From NCBI GenBank assembly GCA_034211175.1, contig JAXHUH010000014.1, positions 1 through 64,000 of the forward strand: a stretch of DNA of 64,000 nucleotides, written 5' to 3'. Numbering within the stretch: position 1 is the first letter of the stretch; the number at the start of each line of letters is the position of its first letter. Positions 14,944 through 22,444 of this stretch are shown here, piece after piece. A program made the position numbers and the translations under genes. The notes under the pieces are model-generated. The model did no database searches and had not been told where the DNA came from. It saw only the letters and a list, made by a program, of their open reading frames with translations. The stretch comes from JAXHUH01 sp034211175 (GTDB taxonomy: Bacteria > Actinomycetota > Acidimicrobiia > Acidimicrobiales > CAIXPF01).

Positions 14944-16568
14944 CCGAGCAGATCGACGACGACGCCCGCGACCTCTTCGCCCCGTTCGAGCAGGCCGAGC
15001 CGCCCGACGTCTGGCCGCTCGTCCTCGACCGACTCACCCGCCCCGCTGGACACGACGCCACCGTGCACTCGGGCGACGCGGCGCCGCGCATCCACGGTGA
15101 CGGCAGCGTCGCACACCCCCACGACGAGGCAGCCGGCCTTCGACGCAACGGGCAGCCGATGCCGCTGACGCCTGATCGTTCCGACCGGGAGGGCTCCCGT
15201 CCCGGCCGTTTCCCGAGCCGGGGACGGGCTACCTGGGTGGCGGCCGCCGCTGCAGTGCTCTGCCTGGTCGGCGCGGCGATGTTCGTGCTCGTGACGAGGT
15301 GGTCGGATGACGGCGCGGTGGCCACCCAGGGAGAAGACACCGAGACAGAACGATCCACCGACACCGACCGCAGTCCCGCCGACGGCGAAGACGGCGTCCT
15401 CGTGACCGACACGCCGCTCGAGGACGCCGACCCCGCCCGCACCGTCGACGCCACATGGGACGTGGTCGACGCGCCCGACCTGGGTGATTCCGCCACGAGG
15501 GTGCTGGCTGCGCTGCCCAGCGGGGTGTGGTTGTTCAACCACCACGGCGGCGCGTGGCACTCACCGGACGACGGCGCGACCTGGCGGGATGTCGCCGACC
15601 AGGTCATCCCACCGGCCGCCGTCGCACACGGCTACAGCTTCGCGAGCTATACCGCGATCTCCGAGCGTGCGGGCACCATCGTCGTCCTCGGCCAGGAAGT
15701 CGCGCCCAGCGCCGAGGAGCCCTCCGGGCAGGACGTGAGGACAATCGTCTCGTCATCGACCGACGGTGGCTTCACCTGGCGGCGGGGCGAGCTCGGCGCG
15801 GGCGCCGCACCCAAGCTGCTCGTCGCCGACGACGAGGGGTTCGTCGCGCTCGATCCGAGCGGGCGGAGCTGGCGTTCGATCGACGGCCTGGCCTGGACCG
15901 CTACCAATGCCGCCTCCCCCGCCCTGCCCGGCGACGGCCCCCCGGAGCGGACGATCGTCGACGTCGCCGAGCGGAACGGCCGTCTCGTGGCGGTCGGGTT
16001 CGCGATCTCGCCGTCGGGCGAGAGGGACACGAGCGAGCGGGCCATCTGGACGTCCGACGACGGCGGACGGACCTGGGAGGCGGCACCGATCGAGACCACC
16101 TGGGAGGACACATCCGCGGCGTTCCGTCAGGTCGTTGCCGGCGCTCACGGCTTGCTGGCCGTGGGTCCACGACCGAACCGCGGCGTGGACCTGTCGGCCC
16201 CCAGTCGGGACCCAGTCGACGACCTTGTGCTCGGTCTCGATGTCTGGTTCAGCGGCGATGGCCGTACCTGGACGCTGCGGGAGCCCGTCGGGCCCCCGCG
16301 CTTTCCGGTGAGTGGCCTCGAGCTCGCCTGGGGCCCGGCCGGCTTCCTGATCGTCGGCGAGGAGAGCACGCCCGACGAGCCGGCGGTCTTCGTCTCGGAC
16401 AACGGGGCCTCGTGGGAGGAGGTCGAGCGACCCGAGGTGCCACAGCCGATCGTTAGCCCGGTGGCGGCGACCGCGGACGGCTACCGCATCATCGGGTGGG
16501 ACGGAATGGCGGCCTACGAGTCGGACACCGACACCGGCTGGCGGTTCATGCGCCTCCATGTCGACTGA
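14940..16568 (+). CDS. Membrane protein with cytoplasmic N-tail and Asp-box (BNR) beta-propeller; probable anti-sigma factor
   Basis: 542 residues. An N-terminal ~95-residue soluble part begins with an acidic stretch (DDDARDLFAPFEQAEPPDVW) like many actinobacterial anti-sigma factors. A single membrane helix follows (97-118). The outer part holds at least six Asp-box-like motifs (S-x-D-x-G-x-x-W): SPDDGATW 208, STDGGFTW 273, SIDGLAW 313, SDDGGRTW 372, SGDGRTW 438, SDNGASW 486. Such repeats make sialidase-like propellers. The start overlaps the sigma gene. I infer a transmembrane anti-sigma whose outer propeller senses something outside; no zinc-binding anti-sigma motif is evident. Confidence 0.75.
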   Translation: MTEQIDDDARDLFAPFEQAEPPDVWPLVLDRLTRPAGHDATVHSGDAAPRIHGDGSVAHPHDEAAGLRRNGQPMPLTPDRSDREGSRPGRFPSRGRATWVAAAAAVLCLVGAAMFVLVTRWSDDGAVATQGEDTETERSTDTDRSPADGEDGVLVTDTPLEDADPARTVDATWDVVDAPDLGDSATRVLAALPSGVWLFNHHGGAWHSPDDGATWRDVADQVIPPAAVAHGYSFASYTAISERAGTIVVLGQEVAPSAEEPSGQDVRTIVSSSTDGGFTWRRGELGAGAAPKLLVADDEGFVALDPSGRSWRSIDGLAWTATNAASPALPGDGPPERTIVDVAERNGRLVAVGFAISPSGERDTSERAIWTSDDGGRTWEAAPIETTWEDTSAAFRQVVAGAHGLLAVGPRPNRGVDLSAPSRDPVDDLVLGLDVWFSGDGRTWTLREPVGPPRFPVSGLELAWGPAGFLIVGEESTPDEPAVFVSDNGASWEEVERPEVPQPIVSPVAATADGYRIIGWDGMAAYESDTDTGWRFMRLHVD

Positions 16569-16619
16569 CCGTGCGGCCCCGGGCCCGGCACGGAGACCGT
16601 GTCGGGCCGGGGTCAGTCG
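16562..16619. terminator. Long bidirectional hairpin enclosing both stop codons
   Basis: Outer arms CGACTGACC (16562-16570) and GGTCAGTCG (16611-16619) are perfect complements and contain the two convergent stop codons. Inner arms (16577-16593 and 16597-16612) pair with a small bulge. Confidence 0.75.
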
Positions 16620-17266
16620 GTCGGGGTCGGGGCGCCGACGATGGCGAGGGCCATCTCGGCGTAGCGGTCGGCGATCTGCTCGCCGGAGAGCGAGCCGCCC
16701 GCGCGGTACCAGGCCGAGACCGAGCTACCCATGTCGAGGATGGCCCGCACGGAGAGCCGCACGTCGGCGGTGGTGAACACGCCCTCCTCGACCCCGTGCT
16801 GCACGATCCGCCGGAACAGGCCCTCGACCGCGTTCCGCTTGGCGACGACGGCGATGCGGGCCTCCTCCTCCAGCGAGCGCAGCTCCGTGACCGCCACCAG
16901 CGCCGCGGCCTGGCGCACCGTGTGACGGATCACGAACAGGCGCACCGCGGCGGCGAGACGATGCGCCGGGTCCGGCTCGGTGCGGTGGAGCATGTCCTCG
17001 AGCTGGGCGAGCAACTGGTCCGCGCTGTTCGCCATGAACCGGAACAGCAGGTCGTGCTTGGACGGGAAGTAGTAGTAGACGTTGGCCACGCTCATGTTGG
17101 CCCGCTCGGCGATCTGGCGGACCGACGTGCCGTGGTAGCCGTTCTCGAACATGGCGTCGATCGCCGCCTGCACGATCACGTCCTCGGTGGCGACGTCCTC
17201 GTCAGGTCGACGGCGACGCGAGCCGCTCTTCCTCGGGCTCGTGGTGCCTGGTGCCGATTCGCTCAC
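16613..17266 (-). CDS. TetR family transcriptional regulator
   Basis: 217 residues from GTG at 17266, preceded by GAAGGCGAC. TetR HTH: AAIDAMFENGYHGTSVRQIAERANMSVANVYYYFPSKHDLLF. The C-terminal domain resembles TetR_C_41-type regulators of fatty-acid genes. TACAAT on the minus strand (17371-17366) is a candidate -10. It lies upstream of and near a crotonase cluster in which two promoters share an 18-bp CGAACGTTCG-like box, and is a candidate to bind it, though its own promoter lacks the box. Confidence 0.87.
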   Translation of the reverse strand: MSESAPGTTSPRKSGSRRRRPDEDVATEDVIVQAAIDAMFENGYHGTSVRQIAERANMSVANVYYYFPSKHDLLFRFMANSADQLLAQLEDMLHRTEPDPAHRLAAAVRLFVIRHTVRQAAALVAVTELRSLEEEARIAVVAKRNAVEGLFRRIVQHGVEEGVFTTADVRLSVRAILDMGSSVSAWYRAGGSLSGEQIADRYAEMALAIVGAPTPTD

Positions 17267-17430
17267 GTCGCCTTCGTCGCTTCCTGGCGACCGCCCGATC
17301 TCCGGCGGGCGGGACGCCTCGCCGCTGGGGGCCGGTGTCCTCGTGTCATGGGTGCCGAGTAGCGGATTGTAGGAGACCGGCCAGCCGGCGCGATCCGCGA
17401 CCCTCCGCGGCCGGTCCCCCGTTCACCTCG

Positions 17431-18210
17431 TCAGTGGAAGCGCGGCGCCCGCTTCTCCATGAACGCCGCGACCGCTTCCTTGTGCTCGGGGCTGGCGTAG
17501 GCCTGCTCGAGCAGCTCGACCTCGCGGCGCTGGACCGCTGTCGTGTCGGTCTCGCAGCCGTTGGCCGAGATCAGTTGCTTGATCCACCGCAGCTGGCGCG
17601 ACGGGTTCTCGCCGTAGGTCCTGGCCCGGGCGACGGCCGCGTCGACCAGGTCGTCCGCGCCGACGAGCTCGTCGGCCAGGCCCAGCTCGGTCGCCTCGGC
17701 GGCCTCGACCATCCGGCCCGACAGCATCAGGTCGGAGGCCACGCCGAAGCCGACGCGCTGGGGCACGAAGTGGCTGCTCGCCAGCTCCGGCACCAGGCCC
17801 ATCTTCACGAACCGGAGGCTGAACTTGGCGGCGTCGGAGGCGATGATCCGATCGAACGGGAGGATCATCGTGAGGCCGACACCGACGACGACCCCGTTCA
17901 CCGCGGCGACGATCGGCTTGGTCGAGCGGATCAGCTCGACCCAGTCGCGTCGCCGCTCGGGCTTCGCCGCCTGCTCGTCGCCCCCGAGCTGGGAGTCGAA
18001 CACCGCCTCGATGTCGGCGCCGGCGCAGAACCCGCGCCCGGAGCCGGTGACCACGACCGCGCCGATGGCCGGGTCGGCGTCGGCGCTCTCGATGGCGTCG
18101 GTCAGCTCGGCGCTCATGCGCGGCGTCCACGCGTTGAGCCGCTCGGGCCGGTTGAGCGTCAGCACCAGGACGTCGTCCCGGCGCTCGGCGATGATCTGCT
18201 CGTAGTCCAC
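17431..18210 (-). CDS. Enoyl-CoA hydratase/isomerase (crotonase) family protein
   Basis: 259 residues from GTG at 18210, preceded by GGGGGACCC. The crotonase fold is shown by LTLNRPERLNAW, the oxyanion loop GRGFCAGADIEAV, GVVVGVGLTMIL and KMGLVPELASSHFVPQRVG, where the Glu is in the usual acid/base region. It may be a hydratase, isomerase or thioester hydrolase. TACGTT (minus strand, 18246-18241) is its -10, with the shared 18-bp box 19 nt further upstream. Confidence 0.9.
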   Translation of the reverse strand: MDYEQIIAERRDDVLVLTLNRPERLNAWTPRMSAELTDAIESADADPAIGAVVVTGSGRGFCAGADIEAVFDSQLGGDEQAAKPERRRDWVELIRSTKPIVAAVNGVVVGVGLTMILPFDRIIASDAAKFSLRFVKMGLVPELASSHFVPQRVGFGVASDLMLSGRMVEAAEATELGLADELVGADDLVDAAVARARTYGENPSRQLRWIKQLISANGCETDTTAVQRREVELLEQAYASPEHKEAVAAFMEKRAPRFH

Positions 18211-18240
18211 GGGTCCCCCGCTCGTCGTCGCTCTCGGGCG

Positions 18241-18283
18241 AACGTACTCGATCGCCCCGGTTCTGTTCGAACGTCCGCTCAGT
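18241..18283 (-). promoter_or_regulatory. Crotonase promoter with shared 18-bp box
   Basis: Minus-strand -10 TACGTT (18246-18241), a 19-nt gap, then TTCGAACGTCCGCTCAGT (18266-18283, plus-strand reading). The box contains a CGAACGTCCG near-palindrome and matches the one at 19327-19344 at 15 of 18 positions. Confidence 0.65.
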
Positions 18284-18310
18284 ATCGGCGGACGGATCGC
18301 TGGTCCGTGC

Positions 18311-19246
18311 TCAGCCGCCCGACGCCCGGGTGGCCAGGTCGTGGGGGCCCGACGCCGGGTAGCCCTGCGCGCCGCGCACCTCGGCACCCCAGCGGCCGAG
18401 GAGCCCGACGAGCTCGTCGAGCTCGTCGCCGAGGGCGGCGACGATCGGGCGGCACTGGCGGTCGGTCGCGACCTCGACGGCCTCGCGCTCGGCGCGGCCC
18501 TTCTCGGTGAGCGCACCGTCGGCGACCAGGCCGCGCCCGGCGAGGCGGGCCTCGGCGGCGTCGAGCTGGGCGTCGCTCCACGCCCGGGTCCGCACGTAGG
18601 AGCGCATCGGCAGGCCCCAGTAGAGCTCGGTGAGCAGGCCGATCTCGGTGGCGTCGAAGCCGGCGGAGGTCCACGACGCGGTGTGGGCGTCGCCCCGGTA
18701 CTCCCGGAGCAGGTCGGCGAGGCGCCACGCCTTGCCCATGGCGTCGTCAGGGAGGCCGCACGACAGGAGGCCGGAGTAGAGGGGGCGACCCTCGGGGCGC
18801 AGCGGGGCGACGGCCCGCTCCATCAGCTCGATCGCCCGGTCGAGGCCGTCGGGGTGCTCGCCCAGGATGCGCACGAGCTGCGCGGTGGCGCCGTCGGTGC
18901 GGGCCGCGCAGATCGTGGCCGCGTCGGTGAGCGTCCACCCGTGGGTCACCGCGGGGACCACGACCTCGGGGTTGAACACCCCGAACGCCGATGCCACGAG
19001 CTCGCCCGGCACCTGGCCCATGACCGAGCCCCGGCTCGTGAAGTAGGCGGGGCCGTCGGGCAGGGCGACGCCGTTGGCCTCGGCCCGGCTCGGGTCGAAG
19101 CCGAGCGCGGCGTAGCCGTCGTGGCACTCACGCGAGAAGTACACCTGGCCGGCGAACGGCTCGAGTGCCCCCGCCAGCGCGCGGGCGGCCTTCGTGACGT
19201 GCTCGTCCGACATCCCGTCCGTCGTGCTGGTGGCTGTGGTGGCCAT
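18311..19246 (-). CDS. SCO6745/SalK family protein
   Basis: 311 residues from ATG at 19246, preceded by CGGGGGAGCGGTCC. Segments such as VYFSRECHDGYAALGF, YFTSRGSVMGQVPGELVASAFGVFNP, AWRLADLLREYRGDAHTASW and TEKGRAEREAVEVATDRQ match the all-helical SCO6745 family of actinobacteria, in which SalK of salinomycin clusters is included. The molecular function of the family is not established. It shares a divergent promoter region with an SDR and the same 18-bp box as the nearby crotonase gene. Confidence 0.8.
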   Translation of the reverse strand: MATTATSTTDGMSDEHVTKAARALAGALEPFAGQVYFSRECHDGYAALGFDPSRAEANGVALPDGPAYFTSRGSVMGQVPGELVASAFGVFNPEVVVPAVTHGWTLTDAATICAARTDGATAQLVRILGEHPDGLDRAIELMERAVAPLRPEGRPLYSGLLSCGLPDDAMGKAWRLADLLREYRGDAHTASWTSAGFDATEIGLLTELYWGLPMRSYVRTRAWSDAQLDAAEARLAGRGLVADGALTEKGRAEREAVEVATDRQCRPIVAALGDELDELVGLLGRWGAEVRGAQGYPASGPHDLATRASGG

Positions 19247-19301
19247 GGACCGCTCCCCCGGGGTGCGTCGCGTGTCCCGGCCGTTCGGCCGGCGGGCGCT
19301 C

Positions 19302-19344
19302 ACTGTAGCCGCGCGCCACACTTCCGTTCGAGCGTTCGTTCAGT
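19302..19344 (-). promoter_or_regulatory. SalK-family gene promoter with shared 18-bp box
   Basis: Minus-strand -10 TACAGT (19307-19302), a 19-nt gap, then TTCGAGCGTTCGTTCAGT (19327-19344). Arrangement and spacing are the same as at 18241-18283. The box may also act on the divergent SDR gene. Confidence 0.65.
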
Positions 19345-19471
19345 GAACCGGCAGCGAGTTGGGTGCGACGGACGTCATCGACTTGACTCGGCGTCGAACC
19401 ACCACGCCGAGCGATCGCTCGATCGGCCCGGGTGGGACGAGGCGCAGGATGGAACACAGGGGGATACCGAC

Positions 19472-20386
19472 ATGGGTGCACTCGATGGCCGCGTGATCAT
19501 CGTGACCGGCGCCGGCCGCGGCGTCGGCCGCGAGCACGCCCTGCTCATGGCGAGCGAGGGCGCGAAGGTCCTGGTCAACGACCTGGGCGGCGCCAACGAC
19601 GGAACCGGCGAGGACCGCACCCCGGCCGAGGAGGTCGTGGCCGAGATCCGCGCCACCGGCGGCACCGCGGACGTCAACGGCGACTCGGTCGGCGACTGGG
19701 AGGCCGCGCAGCGCATCGTCAACCAGGCGGTGAGCACGTGGGGTCGCCTCGACGCGGTCGTGAACAACGCCGGCATCCTGCGTGACCGCATGCTCGTGAA
19801 CATGACCGAGGAGGAGTTCGACGCGGTCATCAACGTGCACCAGAAGGGCACGTGGCTGATGATGCGCCACGCCGCCGGCTACTGGCGCGAGCAGGTCAAG
19901 GCCGGCGAGACGGTGAAGGCCGCGATCGTCAACACCTCCTCCACCTCGGGGCTGCACTCCAACCCGGGCCAGATCAACTACGACGGCGCCAAGTCGGCCA
20001 TCGCCACGATGTCGATCGTCGCCGCACGCGAGCTGAGCCGCTACGGCGTCCGGGTCAACTGCATCGCGCCCGCCGCCCGCACCCGGCTCACGATGGCCAC
20101 CCCCGGTCTCGCCGACCGCATCGCCGAGCCGACCGACGGCAGCTTCGATCGCTGGTCGCCGGCCCACATCGCGCCGCTCGTCGCCTGGCTGTGCGCCGAG
20201 GACTGCGCCGTGACCGCGCAGGTCTACGGCGTCGGCGGCGACCGGATCACCCGCTACCGCGAGTGGTCGCCGGTCGACGAGGCCGTCACCGAGACCGGCT
20301 GGACGATCGACGAGGTCGCGAAGGCCGCCGCCGGCTGGCCCGGCGAGCACGTCGACACCCACGGCCTGGTCAGGCTCGCGGACTGA
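19472..20386 (+). CDS. Short-chain dehydrogenase/reductase
   Basis: 304 residues from ATG at 19472 with AGGGGGATACCGAC upstream. NAD(P) motif TGAGRGVGREHAL, NNAGILRD, and the catalytic Ser (VNTSSTSG) with Tyr/Lys in NYDGAKSA: note Tyr-Asp-Gly-Ala-Lys, still the YxxxK spacing. The N-terminal VNDLGGANDGTGED insertion and the longer C-terminus match SDRs resembling the (3R)-hydroxyacyl-CoA dehydrogenase part of peroxisomal multifunctional enzyme type 2. Probably works with the adjacent crotonase downstream. Confidence 0.88.
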   Translation: MGALDGRVIIVTGAGRGVGREHALLMASEGAKVLVNDLGGANDGTGEDRTPAEEVVAEIRATGGTADVNGDSVGDWEAAQRIVNQAVSTWGRLDAVVNNAGILRDRMLVNMTEEEFDAVINVHQKGTWLMMRHAAGYWREQVKAGETVKAAIVNTSSTSGLHSNPGQINYDGAKSAIATMSIVAARELSRYGVRVNCIAPAARTRLTMATPGLADRIAEPTDGSFDRWSPAHIAPLVAWLCAEDCAVTAQVYGVGGDRITRYREWSPVDEAVTETGWTIDEVAKAAAGWPGEHVDTHGLVRLAD

Positions 20387-20454
20387 ACGACGCGCCGATC
20401 GTTTGCGACGATCGGCGCAGCGCACACGGACGACCACACCTACGGAGGACAGCG

Positions 20455-21312
20455 ATGGAGACCCTCGAGCTCGAGCGCAAGGACGGGATCGTCACGATCA
20501 CGCTCGATCGGCCCGAGAAGAAGAACGCCATCAACGGCGCGATGTGGACGGACCTGCTCGCCGCGTTCACCGAGGTGGCGGACAACGACGACGACCGCGT
20601 GCTCGTCCTCACCGGGCGCGGCGACGGCTTCTGCTCGGGCGCCGACCTCTCCGGCGGCGGGCGAGACGAGACCCACCCGGTCGAGCGGCTCCGCCACATC
20701 GCCGACGTGGTCCTGCGCCTCCACCGCCTCTCGAAGCCGACGATCGCCAAGGTCAACGGCGTCGCCGCCGGTGCGGGCTGCAACCTCGCCCTGTGCTGCG
20801 ACCTGGTGATCGCCTCGGACTCGGCGCGCTTCTCGGAGATCTTCGCCCGCCGCGGCCTGTCGCTCGACTGCGGCGGGTCGTGGCTGCTGCCTCGCATCGT
20901 CGGGATGCAGAAGGCGAAGGAGCTGGCGCTGCTCGCCGAGATCATCAGCGCCCAGGAGGCGCTCGACATCGGCCTCGTCAACCGGGTCGTGCCCCACGAC
21001 GAGCTCGACGCCGTCGTGGCCGGCATGGCCGAGAAGATCGCGGCCGGGCCGCCACTGGCGCTGTCGATGTCCAAGACGATGCTGAACAACGCATTCATGG
21101 TCTCGATGGACCAGGCGCTCGAGGACGAGGCCCGCTGCCAGGCGGTCAACCTCGTCACCGACGACGTCAAGGAGGCGTTCTCGGCGTTCCTCGAGAAGCG
21201 CGACCCGGTGTTCCGTTCCGGGGCCGCTGACCACCGGGCACCGGCCGCCGGGCGCCCCGCCCGGCGGCTCAGGTCGTCCAGCCGTGGGCCGACGACCACC
21301 ACGTGGCGCTGA
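20455..21312 (+). CDS. Enoyl-CoA hydratase family protein with frameshift-extended C-terminus
   Basis: 285 residues. Crotonase hallmarks: LDRPEKKNAING, GRGDGFCSGADLSGG, GVAAGAGCNLAL, FARRGLSLDCGGSWLLPRIVG. Family members usually end at FLEKRDPVFxGR. Here TTCCG is directly repeated (21211-21220), so the frame runs on through a basic tail of ~28 residues, across a hairpin, and overlaps the convergent siderophore gene by 44 nt. Removing one TTCCG restores ...DPVFRGR and a stop at 21228-21230. ATG 20455 follows GGAGGACAGCG. The slip could be real or an assembly error. Confidence 0.88.
   Translation: METLELERKDGIVTITLDRPEKKNAINGAMWTDLLAAFTEVADNDDDRVLVLTGRGDGFCSGADLSGGGRDETHPVERLRHIADVVLRLHRLSKPTIAKVNGVAAGAGCNLALCCDLVIASDSARFSEIFARRGLSLDCGGSWLLPRIVGMQKAKELALLAEIISAQEALDIGLVNRVVPHDELDAVVAGMAEKIAAGPPLALSMSKTMLNNAFMVSMDQALEDEARCQAVNLVTDDVKEAFSAFLEKRDPVFRSGAADHRAPAAGRPARRLRSSSRGPTTTTWR
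21244..21268. terminator. Hairpin terminator between convergent genes
   Basis: GCCGCCGGGC (21244-21253), 5-nt loop, GCCCGGCGGC (21259-21268). It abuts the siderophore-gene stop codon and now lies inside the extended crotonase reading frame. Confidence 0.65.
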
Positions 21313-22384
21313 GCGAGAGCTGGTCGTCGCCGAAGCCGTTCGCCCGCAGGTGCGCACGGAGCGACTCCATCGTGCACCCCTCCCCGCCGCCCCACACGTA
21401 GGTGGCGGCCGGGGCGGGTGAGCGGGCCGCGTCGACGAGCGCGGCGAGACCCGAGGTGCGGTCGCGGACCAACCAGGTGACGTCGACGAGCGGCCGGGCC
21501 GGCAGGTCGATGCGGTCGGCGTCGGTCGCGACCTCGATCACCACCGTCGTCGGCGCGGTCGGTGGCAGCACCTCGAGCATGGCGGCGATGCCGCCCAGGG
21601 TGGTCTCGTCGCCGATCAGCAGGTAGCGCGACGTACCGGCCGGCGGGCAGAACGCGGCGCGCGGGCCCCACAGTGCGACCGGTTCGCCGGGCTCGGCGCG
21701 CTCGGCCCACGCCGCGGTCGCACCCCGGCCGTGGAGCACGATGTCGACGTCGAGCTCCCGCTCGAACGGACGCCACGACCGGATGAAGTAGTGGGCCGTG
21801 TGCGGCCGGACCGGTGAGGGCATCCGCAGGTACTGGTCCCACCCGAAGCTCTCGTCGACCGTGAGCCAACCCGAGCCCGACGGCGGGATCAGGAGGCAGA
21901 CGTACTGGCCGGGCCCGGCGGGGACGAACTGGTCGAGGCCCTCGCCACCGAGCGTCAGGCGCCTCGTCCGCGAGGTGACGGGCTCGGAGGCGATGACCTC
22001 GGCGACGATCGTCCGGGCCGGGCCCTCGCGGGTCAGGCGCTCGACCTCCCCGTCGGGCCGGCTGCCCACCTCTGCCGCCCAGCTGGCGAGGCCCAGCACC
22101 TGGGCGCGCAGCGAGGCGAGGTCGGTCGCCTCGCGCAGGAACGGGATCCGCACGGTGATGTGCCCGGTCGGGCGCCGGACGCGCACGTCGACACCCGAGC
22201 GGTCGATCCCGACGGCCTCCGCATCGGTTGCGTCCGCGACCGCGCCGAGCACCCGACCGACGACGAGCACGTCGTCGCGGTGGCCCGTGTTCAGGTCGTC
22301 GAGCGCAGCCGCCGCGACCTTGGACGCCGGGTCCGGTGGCTCGGTGAGGGCGTCGAACCCGGGATCGCGCACCATCACCTCCAC
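21269..22384 (-). CDS. Siderophore-interacting protein (ferric reductase) with N-terminal DUF2470
   Basis: 371 residues. Residues ~20-110 resemble DUF2470 (GHRDDVLVVGRV, VRIPFLREATDLASLRAQV). The rest is a siderophore-interacting flavoprotein: TSRTRRLTLGG, YFIRSWRPFERELDVDIVLHG for FAD, and GDETTLGGIAAML plus WGGGEGCTMESLRAHLR for NAD(P)H. Such proteins release iron from ferric siderophores in the cytoplasm by reduction. No siderophore synthesis or uptake genes are in the window. It follows astD on the same strand by 60 bp and could be transcribed with it. Confidence 0.88.
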   Translation of the reverse strand: MEVMVRDPGFDALTEPPDPASKVAAAALDDLNTGHRDDVLVVGRVLGAVADATDAEAVGIDRSGVDVRVRRPTGHITVRIPFLREATDLASLRAQVLGLASWAAEVGSRPDGEVERLTREGPARTIVAEVIASEPVTSRTRRLTLGGEGLDQFVPAGPGQYVCLLIPPSGSGWLTVDESFGWDQYLRMPSPVRPHTAHYFIRSWRPFERELDVDIVLHGRGATAAWAERAEPGEPVALWGPRAAFCPPAGTSRYLLIGDETTLGGIAAMLEVLPPTAPTTVVIEVATDADRIDLPARPLVDVTWLVRDRTSGLAALVDAARSPAPAATYVWGGGEGCTMESLRAHLRANGFGDDQLSLSATWWSSAHGWTT

Positions 22385-22444
22385 GTCGTCGACACCGCTC
22401 GACCGCGCCGAGGGTGCCGAACGAATGCCCGTAGGGTCAAACCC

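Noticed and set aside
21269..22384. Siderophore biosynthesis gene cluster
   Set aside because: Only the reductase-type siderophore-interacting protein is present; no NRPS, NIS or transporter genes nearby.
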